In this document: positions 47,856 through 57,744 of the stretch, in pieces
How the letters are laid out: every line of letters begins with the position of its first letter
Position numbering within the stretch: position 1 is the stretch's first letter
NCBI GenBank assembly: GCA_902469555.1
Contig: CABRDB010000020.1
Span: forward strand, 19,882-83,881
Reading direction: 5' to 3'
From: an uncultured Collinsella sp.
GTDB taxonomy: Bacteria > Actinomycetota > Coriobacteriia > Coriobacteriales > Coriobacteriaceae
DNA: 64,000 nt
Notes under the pieces: model-generated
Told to the model about the DNA's origin: nothing
The model's input: only the letters and a program-made list of their open reading frames with translations
Databases searched by the model: none
Program-made: the position numbers and the translations under genes

Positions 47856-48569
47856 ATGGCGCAGCGCGAACAACACGAACGGGTCAAACGGATGGACCGC
47901 TTGGCGGACAAGCTGCTCGGTCATAAGGCAGTGGTGATGGCGATACTGGTCGTCATTGCGATGGCGAGTGGACTGGCGATGGCGAACCTTAGCGGCGGTG
48001 CCGGCGGCGTGTCGTTTGAGCACACTGATGGTTTGGGCTCGTTGGTGGAGCCGGGATCCGGCGATGCCTCGAGCGGAAAGATATCCGAAGGCTCTTCGCC
48101 TAAGGCGTCTGCCGCGGCAGAGGTCTATGTCGATGTTGATGGCGCCGTTGTGTCGCCCGGTGTATATCGCCTCAAGGACGGCGCGCGGGTGGCTCAGGCG
48201 ATTGATGCCGCCGGCGGGCTGGCGCCCGAGGCGGACGTTACGGGGCTCAATCGGGCATCCAAGGTCGTCGATGGACAGAAGATTCACGTTCCAACGGTAG
48301 GGGAGCAGCAGGCGTCCATTGCGGAAGCCGATGTTGATGGTGGGGCTTCCGCGTCATCGGGCGTGAGTGGCGCAACAGGTCTAGTAAACATCAATACGGC
48401 AAGCGCGGCAGAGTTGCAGACGCTCTCGGGCATCGGTCCCTCCATGGCCCAGTCGATTATCGATGAACGGACAAAGAACGGTGCTTTTGCCTCGGTTGAC
48501 GATCTGATGCGTGTGTCGGGAATCGGCGAGAAGAAGCTTGCCAAAATCAAAGATTGCATCTGCGTATGA
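47856..48569 (+). CDS. comEA: Competence protein ComEA (DNA receptor)
   Basis: ComEA binds double-stranded DNA at the cell surface during transformation. The 237-residue protein has one N-terminal membrane anchor (about residues 26-46, AVVMAILVVIAMASGLAMA), a low-complexity Ser/Gly linker, a SLBB domain (VYVDVDGAVVSPGVYRLKDGARVAQAIDAAGG), and a C-terminal double helix-hairpin-helix (LVNINTASAAELQTLSGIGPSMAQSI). ATG 47856 follows TTGGGAGG. It overlaps comEC by four bases. Confidence 0.95.
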   Translation: MAQREQHERVKRMDRLADKLLGHKAVVMAILVVIAMASGLAMANLSGGAGGVSFEHTDGLGSLVEPGSGDASSGKISEGSSPKASAAAEVYVDVDGAVVSPGVYRLKDGARVAQAIDAAGGLAPEADVTGLNRASKVVDGQKIHVPTVGEQQASIAEADVDGGASASSGVSGATGLVNINTASAAELQTLSGIGPSMAQSIIDERTKNGAFASVDDLMRVSGIGEKKLAKIKDCICV

Positions 48570-50869
48570 GTGCGACCGAGCGCGAGCGTGTGATGCCTCC
48601 GCGGCCCCTGCTTCCGTGGACGATGGCCTTGTGTGCCGGCATGTGCATGAGCTGCGCCTTGGTGCTTAACGTGGCCGCTGATGCGCTGCTGAGGGAGCGG
48701 GCGCCGGCGGTCGGGCTGCTATGGGCCATTCCCGTTGCGGCGGCGGTATTCGTTGTGCTGGCTCAATCTTGTGCGCGGCTTGCCCCTTTGAAGCGGTGGT
48801 TGTATGCCGCGTCCGTCGGTCTCGTGGCGGGAGCGGTCGTCTCGGCGTGGTGGGCTGTGGGTGCGCTCAGCGCCTCGAAGGCGCTCGACGGTCGAGCGGC
48901 AAGCGGCCTCGAGTTTATCGTGCAGGGCGATCCATCCATAAACGACGACGTGTATTCCTATACCTGCGAGGCACGCGCGGACGGTAAGAACTTGGCAACG
49001 GTTCGCCTATCGTGCGACCGCGAGCTCAAGGTCGGGGCGCACGTGCGTGTTATCGGTCGCGTTTCACGTTTTGAGAACGATGCGTATGGACGATCGCGCG
49101 TGCTCCGAGGCGAGATGCGCAAGGTTAAAGTCGTTCGGATTGTGTCGGCCGATGAGGGCTCTCCGGGACCGCTGCTTCGGCTGCGATATGGGCTGCTTGC
49201 GTCCATCGCGCCTGCGACCGACCCGGCGCGTGCACTCATAGCCGGTGTCGTCTGCGGTCGTTCGGCCGAACTGCGCGCCCAGCCGGCGGGCGACTGGTTT
49301 TCGGTGACGGGAACGGCGCATCTTATAGCCGTCTCCGGCAGCCATTTGGCTATCGTGGGATTTGTAATCGAGGGTGTATTGCAAAAGACTCGCTGCTCAC
49401 GTGGTGTTCAGCGGGCGATATTGGCGATGGCGCTTGTGGGCTACACTGCCTTTACGGGCGCGTCTCCCTCGGCCGTGCGCGCGTGCTGCATGGTGTTCGC
49501 GACGCTTGTCGTAAACGGCGCGGGGCGTCGCCGGCACGGCGCATCGGCACTCTTCGTAACCATGTCCATCTTTGTGCTACTGCGGCCGACGGTGCTGTTC
49601 GAGATGGGCTTTCAGCTCTCGTGTGCCAGCGTCTTTGCCATTCTGTGCTTTTGCCCCTATGCGACCTACACTTTGGGTGAGCTGAGTGTGCCATCGGGCG
49701 TTGCAAGCATGCTTTCCGTCACGCTGTGCTCGCAACTGGCGACTCTTCCCATTACCATTCCCGCCTTCGGTACGTTCTCGCTCATTGCTCCGTTGGCAAA
49801 TGCGGTCATCGGTCCGGTGGTGAGCGTACTGCTTGCTGTGTCCATCGTGCTGGTTCCCTTTTCGCTCGTGGCACCGTTGCGGACTTGGGCGCTCGTTGTG
49901 CCCATGATTGCCGCCCGTTGCGCGCTGTTTTTCGAGCAGCTGTTTGCCGCCGTGCCGGGTGCATCCGTGAGTGTGCCGCCCGATAGCATGTGGATTTACC
50001 TAGTGCCGTGTTTGCTGGCGGTTCTGCTGGTCTGGTGGCCGCGTCCCCGTGCACGTCCTATGGCGGTGGGGCTTGCATGCCTGGTGCTCTTGGCTGCGAT
50101 TCCGTACGCCTACTGGGATCGATTCGCTCCGCCTTCGGTGACGGTGCTCGATGTGGGCCAGGCGGATGCGATTCTTATCCGCCAGGGCGACGCAGTAGCA
50201 CTCGTCGACTGCGGGCTCGACGAGCGCGTGGTAGCGGCGTTGGTTCGCAATAACGTGCACCATATCGATGCCGTCTTTGTGACGCATTGGGATGAGGACC
50301 ACTGGGGTGGTCTGCCTGCCGTGCTCGAGCAGTTTTCGGTCGGAACGATTGCCGTGGCGGCGGATGCGCTGGAGGATGCTCCTGCCGAGGTATTGAACCG
50401 ACCTGGCGTGGAGTATCGGCAGGTGCGCCGTGGGGATACGGTCGATATCGGCTCATTTTGCGCCCGCGTGATGTGGCCATTCGAGTCCGTGGATGGCGAG
50501 GGAAATGAGGACTCGCTTGTCCTGCTGCTCTTTTATGTTCAGGAAGACAAGGGCCTGCGTATGCTCCTCACCGGTGATGCCGAGCTCGACCAAGAACGGG
50601 AATTCGTGCAGGAGGTGGGGGATATCGATGTACTTAAACTTGGGCATCACGGCTCCAAGGTTTCAGTTGATGGTGAGTTGCTGGACGTCCTGAGACCCGA
50701 GCTTTCCCTTGCGAGCGCGGGCGAGGGCAACCGCTATGGCCATCCGTCCGACGAGTGTATCGATGCCGTGAAGCAGTCTGGTGGTGCGTTCGCATGCACT
50801 ATCGAACGCGGTGATATCACCATCACGCCGACCGCGAAGGGCTTTACGATGCGTTGCCAACGGTCGTGA
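48566..50869 (+). CDS. comEC: DNA uptake channel ComEC/Rec2
   Basis: ComEC forms the membrane pore for single-stranded DNA. The 767-residue protein has several N-terminal membrane segments, the DUF4131-like extracytoplasmic part, the competence domain (LIAVSGSHLAIVGFVIEGVL; AFTGASPSAVRACCM) and a C-terminal metallo-beta-lactamase domain (VLDVGQADAILIRQGD, VTHWDEDHWGG, LKLGHHGSK). All blocks of the long form are present. The ATG overlaps the comEA stop (ATGA). Confidence 0.95.
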   Translation: MSATERERVMPPRPLLPWTMALCAGMCMSCALVLNVAADALLRERAPAVGLLWAIPVAAAVFVVLAQSCARLAPLKRWLYAASVGLVAGAVVSAWWAVGALSASKALDGRAASGLEFIVQGDPSINDDVYSYTCEARADGKNLATVRLSCDRELKVGAHVRVIGRVSRFENDAYGRSRVLRGEMRKVKVVRIVSADEGSPGPLLRLRYGLLASIAPATDPARALIAGVVCGRSAELRAQPAGDWFSVTGTAHLIAVSGSHLAIVGFVIEGVLQKTRCSRGVQRAILAMALVGYTAFTGASPSAVRACCMVFATLVVNGAGRRRHGASALFVTMSIFVLLRPTVLFEMGFQLSCASVFAILCFCPYATYTLGELSVPSGVASMLSVTLCSQLATLPITIPAFGTFSLIAPLANAVIGPVVSVLLAVSIVLVPFSLVAPLRTWALVVPMIAARCALFFEQLFAAVPGASVSVPPDSMWIYLVPCLLAVLLVWWPRPRARPMAVGLACLVLLAAIPYAYWDRFAPPSVTVLDVGQADAILIRQGDAVALVDCGLDERVVAALVRNNVHHIDAVFVTHWDEDHWGGLPAVLEQFSVGTIAVAADALEDAPAEVLNRPGVEYRQVRRGDTVDIGSFCARVMWPFESVDGEGNEDSLVLLLFYVQEDKGLRMLLTGDAELDQEREFVQEVGDIDVLKLGHHGSKVSVDGELLDVLRPELSLASAGEGNRYGHPSDECIDAVKQSGGAFACTIERGDITITPTAKGFTMRCQRS

Positions 50870-50877
50870 TGACATCG

Positions 50878-50907
50878 TTGGCGCGAGGTGGGACCCTGGG
50901 CTAAAAT
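50878..50907 (+). promoter_or_regulatory. Promoter of holA
   Basis: TTGGCG (50878-50883), 18-base spacer, TAAAAT (50902-50907), 40 bases before the holA start. Confidence 0.55.
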
Positions 50908-50947
50908 GACACGGTACGAATATGGGAGCTTGCGAGAGGGGAGCGCG

Positions 50948-51910
50948 ATGTCCGAAACCGGGCTGTTGCCGGCATATCTGATCGTCGGTACCGATGGAGT
51001 CAAGCGCGATCACGCCGTCTCGCGCATGAAGGCACGTCTGGAAAAGTCGGGCATGGTCGAGTTCAACCTCGACGAGCGCGATATGACCAAAGACCCCGAT
51101 ATCGAGTCGATTATCGGATCGCTCAACACCTTTCCCATGGGCAGCGAGTTTCGCCTGGTAATCCTTGACGGCTGCTCAAAACTCGCCAAAGCGATCTCCG
51201 AGCCGCTTGTTGACTATCTGGCGAGTCCCAGCCCCACAACGGTCTGCCTCATCATTGCTGACTCGCTTGCCAAGAACACACGCCTGTATAAGGCGATCGC
51301 CAAGATCGACAAGAAGGCCGTGATCGATTGCTCCGGCACCAAGCGCTGGGAGCTTCCGCGCCGCGTGCAGCAGATGGCGACGCAGCACGGCAAGTCGATC
51401 TCGACGGCGGCCGCCGAGGAGCTCGTCTCGCGTTCGGGTGAAAACACTCGCATGCTCGATAACGACTTGGCTAAGCTTGCCCAGATGGTCGAGGCGCCCC
51501 AAATTGAGCTTGCCGATGTGGAGCGCTGGATCGTGCGCACGGCCGAGGTCCAGCCCTGGGACTTTCTCAATGCGGTCTCGGCCCGTGACATGCGACGCTC
51601 GCTTGAGCTTTTCAATCTATTGCCCGCCAAGAGCTACGTGTGGACTTACACGTTGCTGTGCGGCCGCATCCGCGAGCTTATCGTCGCCAAGGCGCTCGAT
51701 GCGCGCGGACAGGGTCGTGAGCTGGCCGCAACGCTCAAGCTCCAGTCCTGGCAGGTCAAGAATCACCTGACCTGGGCACGTCGCTTTTCGATGGCAGAGC
51801 TCGTCGCAGCGCTCGAGGGTGCCGTTGATGTGGAGCTCGCGCTCAAGGGTTCGGCCGATTCTGAGACCGCGCTTTTGCTCTGGATTACGAACATCTTGAG
51901 AAAATCGTGA
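50948..51910 (+). CDS. holA: DNA polymerase III delta subunit
   Basis: Delta opens the sliding clamp in the clamp-loader complex. The 320-residue protein starts AYLIVGTDGVKRDHAVSRM and contains FPMGSEFRLVILDGCSKL (clamp-opening region), then a DNA_pol3_delta core and C-terminal collar helices. ATG 50948 follows GAGAGGGGAGCG; the GTG/ATG-like start at 50888 overlaps the promoter. The order comEA-comEC-holA-rpsT is the usual Gram-positive order. Confidence 0.93.
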   Translation: MSETGLLPAYLIVGTDGVKRDHAVSRMKARLEKSGMVEFNLDERDMTKDPDIESIIGSLNTFPMGSEFRLVILDGCSKLAKAISEPLVDYLASPSPTTVCLIIADSLAKNTRLYKAIAKIDKKAVIDCSGTKRWELPRRVQQMATQHGKSISTAAAEELVSRSGENTRMLDNDLAKLAQMVEAPQIELADVERWIVRTAEVQPWDFLNAVSARDMRRSLELFNLLPAKSYVWTYTLLCGRIRELIVAKALDARGQGRELAATLKLQSWQVKNHLTWARRFSMAELVAALEGAVDVELALKGSADSETALLLWITNILRKS

Positions 51911-52043
51911 TGATACCTGCTTATTTGACAAATTCGTTCTATCCCTTTGAGGGGGAGCGTGCTATAGTAGGCGCTTGCATGACCTCACCGTGTCTCAGAG
52001 GTGTCATACATTTTTTGCAAGGAACTCGAAAGGAACTCCAGAA

Positions 52044-52310
52044 GTGGCAAACATCAAGTCTCAGAAGAAGCGTATCCGCACCAATGAGGCAGCTCGCATG
52101 CGTAACAAGGCTGTCAAGTCCGAGCTCAAGACGCTGACCAAGCACGTCCAGTCCGCCGTCGCCGAGGGCGACGCCGAGAAGGCCCAGGCTGCCCTCAAGA
52201 CCGTCACCAAGCGTCTCGACATGGCTGCCGCCAAGCATGTTATCCACAAGAACCAGGCTTCCAACCGCAAGTCCGGTCTTGCCAAGCTCGTGAACAGCAT
52301 CAACGCTTAA
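52044..52310 (+). CDS. rpsT: 30S ribosomal protein S20
   Basis: An 88-residue S20 from GTG 52044: [30 protein letters not shown], ending [21 protein letters not shown] three-helix bundle that binds 16S rRNA. AAGGAAC precedes the start. A -10-like TATAGT occurs at 51963-51968 but without a well-spaced -35 (a TTGACA lies 32 bases before it). It is followed by a strong terminator. Confidence 0.97.
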   Translation: MANIKSQKKRIRTNEAARMRNKAVKSELKTLTKHVQSAVAEGDAEKAQAALKTVTKRLDMAAAKHVIHKNQASNRKSGLAKLVNSINA

Positions 52311-52344
52311 GTTGTAAATTTCACACCACACAGATTACGCGCAT

Positions 52345-52382
52345 AAATGGAGCCTGTTTTATGGAACAGGCTCCATTTTTTG
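52345..52382 (+). terminator. Intrinsic terminator of rpsT
   Basis: A perfect 14-pair stem AAATGGAGCCTGTT / AACAGGCTCCATTT with a 6-base loop, ending in TTTTTT. Confidence 0.93.
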
Positions 52383-52406
52383 TACCGCTCGGGTAAGATA
52401 GTCCGC

Positions 52407-54218
52407 ATGAATACTTCAATTGACATTTCCCACATCCGCAACTTCTCGATTGTTGCGCACATCGACCATGGCAAGTCCACGATCAGTGACCGCATTCTCG
52501 AGCTCACCCATACCGTCGACGAGCGCGACATGGAGTCGCAGCTGCTCGACACCATGGATATCGAGCGCGAGCGCGGCATCACGATCAAGTCCAATGCCGT
52601 TCGCGTGTCTTATGACGCCGACGATGGCGAGACGTATCAGTTCAATTTGATCGATACGCCGGGCCACGTGGACTTTACCTATGAGGTCTCGCGCTCGCTG
52701 GCAGCCTGTGAGGGCGCGGTGCTCGTTGTCGACGCCACGCAGGGCGTCGAGGCGCAGACCGTCTCTAACGCGACGCTCGCCATGAACGCCAATCTGGACA
52801 TTGTGCCGGCCATCAACAAGATCGACCTGCCCTCGGCCCATCCCGATGAGGTTAAGACCGAGATCGAGGATGACCTGGCGATCCCTGCCGATGATGCCGT
52901 GTGTGTCTCGGGCAAGACCGGCGAGGGCATCCACGATCTGCTGGAGTCCATTGTCTTTCTGATCTCTCCGCCCAAGGGCGATGCGAACGCGCCGCTCAAG
53001 GCACTCATTCTGGATTCATACTTCGACGAGTATCGTGGCGTCGTCGCCACGGTGCGCATCTTTGACGGCTCCATCAAAAAGGGCGATACCTTGCGCATGA
53101 TGCAGGCAAAGGGCGACTTTTTGGTCGATGGCGTGGGCGTCAAGCGTCCCGCCGAGACCCCGGTTGACGCGCTGACGGTCGGCGAGGTCGGATACGTGGT
53201 CACGGGCCTGAAGGACCCCGAGGCCGTTCGCGTGGGCGATACCCTCACGTGGGCGTCGAATCCCTGCCCCGAGCCGCTTCCCGGCTACCGCGAGGCCAAG
53301 CCCATGGTCTATACGGGCCTGTTCCCGATCGATAACAAGGACTACGAGAACCTGCGTGACGCGCTCGATAAGCTGCACGTCAACGACCCGTCGTTGGTGT
53401 GGGAGCCCGAGACCTCGGTGGCGCTCGGTTTTGGCTTCCGCGTGGGCTTCCTGGGCCTGCTGCACATGGAAGTCGTCAAGGAACGCCTGGAGCGCGAGTT
53501 CAATCTTGACCTCATTGCCACGAGTCCATCGGTCGACTATCACGTCTACAAGACTGACGGCGAGATGATTGATGTCCGCAGCCCGCAGGATCTGCCCGAG
53601 GCTACGCGCATCGAGCGCATTGAGGAGCCCTACCTCAAGGCCAAGATTATCTGCCCGCCCGAGTATACGGGTGCCGTTATGCAGCTCGCTATCGAGCACC
53701 GCGGCATTACTACCGACATGATCCATCTCACGAGCAAGTCGGTCGAGATGCGCTTCGATATGCCGCTCGCCGAGCTCATTTTGGACTTCTTTGACCAGCT
53801 CAAGAGCCGCACCAAGGGTTACGCTTCGTTGGACTACGAGTTCAACGAGTACCGTCCCTCCGAGCTCGTTAAGCTCGATATCTTGCTTTCGGGCGACGAG
53901 GTGGACGCGCTGTCGTTTATCGTCCACAAGGACAAGGCCTACGGTCTTGCCCGCGGCCTATGCGACAAGCTCAAGGAGATTATTCCGCGTCAGCTGTTTG
54001 AGGTGCCCATCCAGGGCGCTATCGGCAACAAGATCATCGCCCGTTCTACCGTCAAAGCGCGTCGCAAGGACGTGCTTGCTAAGTGCTACGGCGGCGATAT
54101 CTCGCGTAAGCGCAAGCTGCTCGAGAAGCAGAAAGAGGGCAAGAAGCGCATGAAGGCCATCGGCTCGGTCGAGGTCCCTCAGGAGGCCTTTATGGCGATC
54201 CTCAAGGTGGACGATTAG
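52407..54218 (+). CDS. lepA: Elongation factor 4 (LepA)
   Basis: LepA/EF4 is a ribosomal GTPase that helps under ionic or cold stress and in 30S biogenesis. G1 is [14 protein letters not shown], followed by [30 protein letters not shown] and NKIDLPSA. The EF4-specific C-terminal domain ([42 protein letters not shown] in part) is complete. The 603-residue length is standard. ATG 52407 has no ribosome-binding site, and TAAGAT (52394-52399) lies 7 bases before it, so the mRNA may be leaderless. Confidence 0.97.
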   Translation: MNTSIDISHIRNFSIVAHIDHGKSTISDRILELTHTVDERDMESQLLDTMDIERERGITIKSNAVRVSYDADDGETYQFNLIDTPGHVDFTYEVSRSLAACEGAVLVVDATQGVEAQTVSNATLAMNANLDIVPAINKIDLPSAHPDEVKTEIEDDLAIPADDAVCVSGKTGEGIHDLLESIVFLISPPKGDANAPLKALILDSYFDEYRGVVATVRIFDGSIKKGDTLRMMQAKGDFLVDGVGVKRPAETPVDALTVGEVGYVVTGLKDPEAVRVGDTLTWASNPCPEPLPGYREAKPMVYTGLFPIDNKDYENLRDALDKLHVNDPSLVWEPETSVALGFGFRVGFLGLLHMEVVKERLEREFNLDLIATSPSVDYHVYKTDGEMIDVRSPQDLPEATRIERIEEPYLKAKIICPPEYTGAVMQLAIEHRGITTDMIHLTSKSVEMRFDMPLAELILDFFDQLKSRTKGYASLDYEFNEYRPSELVKLDILLSGDEVDALSFIVHKDKAYGLARGLCDKLKEIIPRQLFEVPIQGAIGNKIIARSTVKARRKDVLAKCYGGDISRKRKLLEKQKEGKKRMKAIGSVEVPQEAFMAILKVDD

Positions 54219-54222
54219 GTCC

Positions 54223-55266
54223 ATGGCGCTTTCTGAATACAGCAAGCGGCTGCTGGGTGCCTATGCCGAGCAGCCGTTCCTTATGGCTCCCATGGCGGGC
54301 GTGACCGACCCTGCCTACCGCATCATGTGTCGTCGCCGCGGTGCCAACCTTGCCTACAGCGAGATGGTGAGCGTGGCGGGCCTTGCCTATGCCAGCAACA
54401 AGACCTGGCGCCTGGTGCTACCGGCCGACGAGGAGCAGCAGATTTGCGTGCAGCTCTTTGGCTCCAAGCCCGATCAGTTTGCGAGTGCAGTCGCCGCCGT
54501 CGAGGAGCGTGTGGGCGATCGCCTGTCGCTCATCGATATCAACATGGCCTGTCCTGCCCGCAAGGTTGTCACCAAGGGCGAGGGCTCGGCGCTCATGCGC
54601 ACGCCCGACCTGGCGGAGAAGATCGTCGAGGCCACGGTGGGCGCGGCGCACGTGCCCGTGACCGTAAAGATCCGCAAGGGCTTTTACGCCGAGGACCGTA
54701 ATGCCGCGACGTTTGCCCAGATGCTCGAAGGTGCCGGTGCCGCCGCGGTGGCGGTGCATGGTCGTTGCGCCACGCAGCTCTACACGGGCCAGGCGGATTG
54801 GTCGGTCGTCGATGAGGTCGCAGATGCCGTCGAGATTCCCGTGATCGGTTCGGGCGATGTGTTCTCGGCCGAGGACGCTGCTGAGCATCTGCAAGGCTCG
54901 GGTGCCAGCGCGGTGTTTATCGCGCGCGGCATCTACGGCAATCCGTGGGTGTTTGGCGATGCTCGTGCCCTTGCGCTCGATGGCACGCCGGTGCCGGCGC
55001 GCAGTTCCGTCGAGCGCCTGGACGCCCTGCGTGAGCACCTAACGCTGACGCATGAGCTCCTGCCGCTCATGTCGCGTGCCCGTACGTACGCAAGCTGGTA
55101 CTTAAAAGGCATGCCCCATGCCGCCGCTTGGCGTGCCCATGTGGTGCGCTGTTCCACTTACGAGGAGTTTATGGCGCTGGTCGATGAGATCGAGCGCGAT
55201 GTGGTGGCCTGCGAGGCTGCCCTTGCCGCCGGCGAATCGGTGCCCCCTCATCCGCTGGAGGCTTAA
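54223..55266 (+). CDS. dusB: tRNA-dihydrouridine synthase
   Basis: Flavoprotein reducing uridines in the tRNA D-loop. FMN-binding MAPMAGVTDPAYRIMCRR, the catalytic-Cys segment NMACPARKVVTKGEGSALMR, and TVKIRKGF, AVHGRCATQLYTGQAD, IGSGDVFSAEDA are conserved. At 347 residues with the C-terminal helical domain it is a DusB-type enzyme. It begins four bases after lepA and ends two bases before hemW, an insertion into the common lepA-hemW pair. Confidence 0.95.
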   Translation: MALSEYSKRLLGAYAEQPFLMAPMAGVTDPAYRIMCRRRGANLAYSEMVSVAGLAYASNKTWRLVLPADEEQQICVQLFGSKPDQFASAVAAVEERVGDRLSLIDINMACPARKVVTKGEGSALMRTPDLAEKIVEATVGAAHVPVTVKIRKGFYAEDRNAATFAQMLEGAGAAAVAVHGRCATQLYTGQADWSVVDEVADAVEIPVIGSGDVFSAEDAAEHLQGSGASAVFIARGIYGNPWVFGDARALALDGTPVPARSSVERLDALREHLTLTHELLPLMSRARTYASWYLKGMPHAAAWRAHVVRCSTYEEFMALVDEIERDVVACEAALAAGESVPPHPLEA

Positions 55267-55268
55267 GG

Positions 55269-56501
55269 GTGGCCGTTACCGCGCTGTACGTGCATGTGCC
55301 GTTTTGCGCCCAAAAGTGCCGGTACTGCGACTTTGACTCGCGCAGTTTTGCTCCGTGCGACCTGAGCGCTGCGCTCGATGTCTATTTTGAGCAGTTGTAC
55401 GCGCGCCTCGATGCTTTTGGCAAGGCTGGGGCCCTCGACCAGATCCGCACCGTCTATGTTGGCGGCGGTACGCCGTCGCTGGCGGGGGAGCGCCTGGTGG
55501 AGCTGGCGCGGCGTATTCGTGCGTGGTGCGCCCCCGTTGAGTTTACCTGCGAGGCCAATCCCGAGTCGCTGACCGCCGAGCTTGCCGCTGCGCTTGCCAA
55601 GGTTGGTGTCACACGCGTCTCTCTGGGCGTGCAAACGCTCGATAACACCGAACTTACCGCCATCGGCCGTATTCACGATGCCGATCGGGCGCTCGCCGCC
55701 ATCGCGACGGTCAAGAACGCTGGGCTTGACGTGTCGTGCGACCTTATGTGCGGACTTCCCGGGCAGACCGCAGCGAGTTGGAAGCGCACGCTCGATGGCG
55801 TGCTGGCGGCGGCTCCGCATCATGTTTCGGTCTACCCGCTCACGCTTGAGGAGGGGACGCCCCTTTATCGCATGGCGTGCCGCAACGAGTCGCTCGAGCC
55901 TGATGAGGATTTTCAGGCCGCCTGCATGGATGTGGCGCGTGAGCATCTGGGTGCGGCCGGTTATCACCCCTATGAGGTGGCAAGCTACGCGCTCGACGGC
56001 CATGAGTGTGCCCATAACATTGCCTACTGGACCGGACGGGGCTACCTGGGCCTGGGTCGTTCTGCCGCGGGCATGCTCGACGCCGAGGATTTCGACCGTC
56101 TTGCAGGTTTGTTCCCCGGCGTGTCTTCTCGAGGCGATTCGTGTCGCGTGCGTCTGGTGCAACGTAACGATGACGCGACGGCGTTCGAGGCCGAATATCT
56201 GTCGCAGCGTGAGGCTGCGGCTGAAGACCTGATGCTCGCTTGTCGCATGACGCGTGGTATTGCGTCCGATCTGTTGGTTCGTACGGCTTGTGTCATCCCA
56301 ACGGGCGAGCTGACAGCTGCTTGCGATCGCGCGCTCGAGTTGGGCCTTGTCACTTGGGTGCCCGAGACGCTCGGGGTCCATGAGGGACCTTTCACTTCGG
56401 CAGATGTCGTCGCGGGCTATGTTCGAGCTCGTCTGGCGCCGACACACTTGGGCTGGCTCGATGGAAATGTTCTGTTCGAGCTGTTTTGGGATCTAGCTTA
56501 G
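55269..56501 (+). CDS. hemW: HemW-type radical SAM haem chaperone
   Basis: HemW is related to coproporphyrinogen dehydrogenase HemN but delivers haem. The radical SAM cluster is HVPFCAQKCRYCDFDS (CxxxCxxC) near residue 13; YVGGGTPSL, then RVSLGVQTLDNTEL, and DLMCGLPGQT are the core motifs. A HemN C-terminal domain follows. The GTG start and N-terminus lack the second Cys of the HemN CxxxCxxCxC motif (here CDF), as in HemW. The 410-residue length is normal. Confidence 0.93.
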   Translation: MAVTALYVHVPFCAQKCRYCDFDSRSFAPCDLSAALDVYFEQLYARLDAFGKAGALDQIRTVYVGGGTPSLAGERLVELARRIRAWCAPVEFTCEANPESLTAELAAALAKVGVTRVSLGVQTLDNTELTAIGRIHDADRALAAIATVKNAGLDVSCDLMCGLPGQTAASWKRTLDGVLAAAPHHVSVYPLTLEEGTPLYRMACRNESLEPDEDFQAACMDVAREHLGAAGYHPYEVASYALDGHECAHNIAYWTGRGYLGLGRSAAGMLDAEDFDRLAGLFPGVSSRGDSCRVRLVQRNDDATAFEAEYLSQREAAAEDLMLACRMTRGIASDLLVRTACVIPTGELTAACDRALELGLVTWVPETLGVHEGPFTSADVVAGYVRARLAPTHLGWLDGNVLFELFWDLA

Positions 56502-56559
56502 GCCGCTCGGGTAGAATTACCGGAATATATACGCTGCTGTGAGCAGGAGGTTGCCGCGC

Positions 56560-57663
56560 ATGGCGACGATGAACGAAAAAGATTATTACGAGATTCTGGG
56601 TGTCTCCAAGGACGCCACCTCGCGTGATATTCAAAAGGCCTTTCAGCAAAAGGCCCGCAAGCTCCATCCGGACGTCAACAAAGAGCCGGATGCCGAGGAA
56701 AAGTTTAAAGAGGTTTCCGAGGCCTACGCCGTGCTTTCGGATGAACAAAAACGTGCGCGCTACGACGCCATGCGTTCCGGCAATCCCTTTGCCGGTGCTC
56801 CTACGGCTTCGCCCTATGGTGGCGGCTACGCCGGCAGCACGGGCTATGGCAATCCCTTTGAGGGCGGCTTTCCCTTTGGTGGCGCCTGGGGCCAGCAGCG
56901 TCGTGGGCAGGCTGCCTACAATCCCGAGAACGGCGCCAATGTGGTCGTCGATATCAAACTCGACGCCAAGGAGGCCAAGGGCGGTACCCGCAAGACCGTC
57001 CGCTACACGCGATTCGATACTTGTGGTCACTGCGGCGGCTCGGGCTCCGTTTCGTCTGAGCATGCCCATACCTGCCCAAGCTGTGGCGGCCGCGGCCACA
57101 TCGACGTTGACCTGTCCTTCCTGTTTGGTGCGGGCACGTTCCAGTCGGTCTGCCCCGAGTGCGGCGGTTCCGGTAAGGTCGTGGCCGACCCCTGCCCTGA
57201 TTGCGGTGGCAGCGGTCGTACTCGCGTAACCTCCGAGCAGACGATTGAGTTTCCTGCCGGCACGCACGATGGCGACGAGGTCCGCATTAGCGGCATGGGT
57301 CATGCTGGCACCAACGGTGCCGCGGGCGGCGACCTGGTCGGCCGCGCCCATGTTGAGGCCGAGCGCTTGGAAGGCAAAGCTCGTACCGGTTTTTACCTGA
57401 TGGGCATCGTGGCGCCGTTTTTGGTACTCTCGGCCATCTCGGGCGTGTTCTCGGCCTTTGCCGTGATGTGCTTTATTCCGTTTACCATGGGCCTGTTCAT
57501 GGTGCTTTCGGACGGTGTGCTTCATCGCAGTCTGCTGTGGTGGAAGCGCGGCGCGATGCAGTTTGCCAACGGTTTTGCCAACGGCTTCATGTTCGCGCTC
57601 GTGTCGGTTTGGTTCGCGAGCTGCTCGCAACGGGCCATGCTTTCGCCGTATCAAATGCAATAA
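56560..57663 (+). CDS. Membrane-anchored DnaJ-like protein (J domain, zinc repeats, C-terminal membrane segments)
   Basis: The 367-residue protein starts as a normal type A J-protein: J domain at 7-72 with HPD at 36-38, a Gly/Phe-rich linker at about 80-125, and four zinc repeats between about 155 and 228 ([32 protein letters not shown]). The first C-terminal beta domain ends with [17 protein letters not shown] and [13 protein letters not shown]. From residue 277 the second substrate/dimerisation domain is replaced by hydrophobic segments ([50 protein letters not shown]). ATG 56560 has GCAGGAGG upstream. It should recruit DnaK to the membrane. A second, canonical dnaJ follows. Confidence 0.85.
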   Translation: MATMNEKDYYEILGVSKDATSRDIQKAFQQKARKLHPDVNKEPDAEEKFKEVSEAYAVLSDEQKRARYDAMRSGNPFAGAPTASPYGGGYAGSTGYGNPFEGGFPFGGAWGQQRRGQAAYNPENGANVVVDIKLDAKEAKGGTRKTVRYTRFDTCGHCGGSGSVSSEHAHTCPSCGGRGHIDVDLSFLFGAGTFQSVCPECGGSGKVVADPCPDCGGSGRTRVTSEQTIEFPAGTHDGDEVRISGMGHAGTNGAAGGDLVGRAHVEAERLEGKARTGFYLMGIVAPFLVLSAISGVFSAFAVMCFIPFTMGLFMVLSDGVLHRSLLWWKRGAMQFANGFANGFMFALVSVWFASCSQRAMLSPYQMQ

Positions 57664-57744
57664 CATCAAACCCTCTGTTTGCGGTCGGCCCAGCTTGGGT
57701 ATAGGACGCACTGTGACAATAATGAAAGTCGGAAGGATTCGGTC

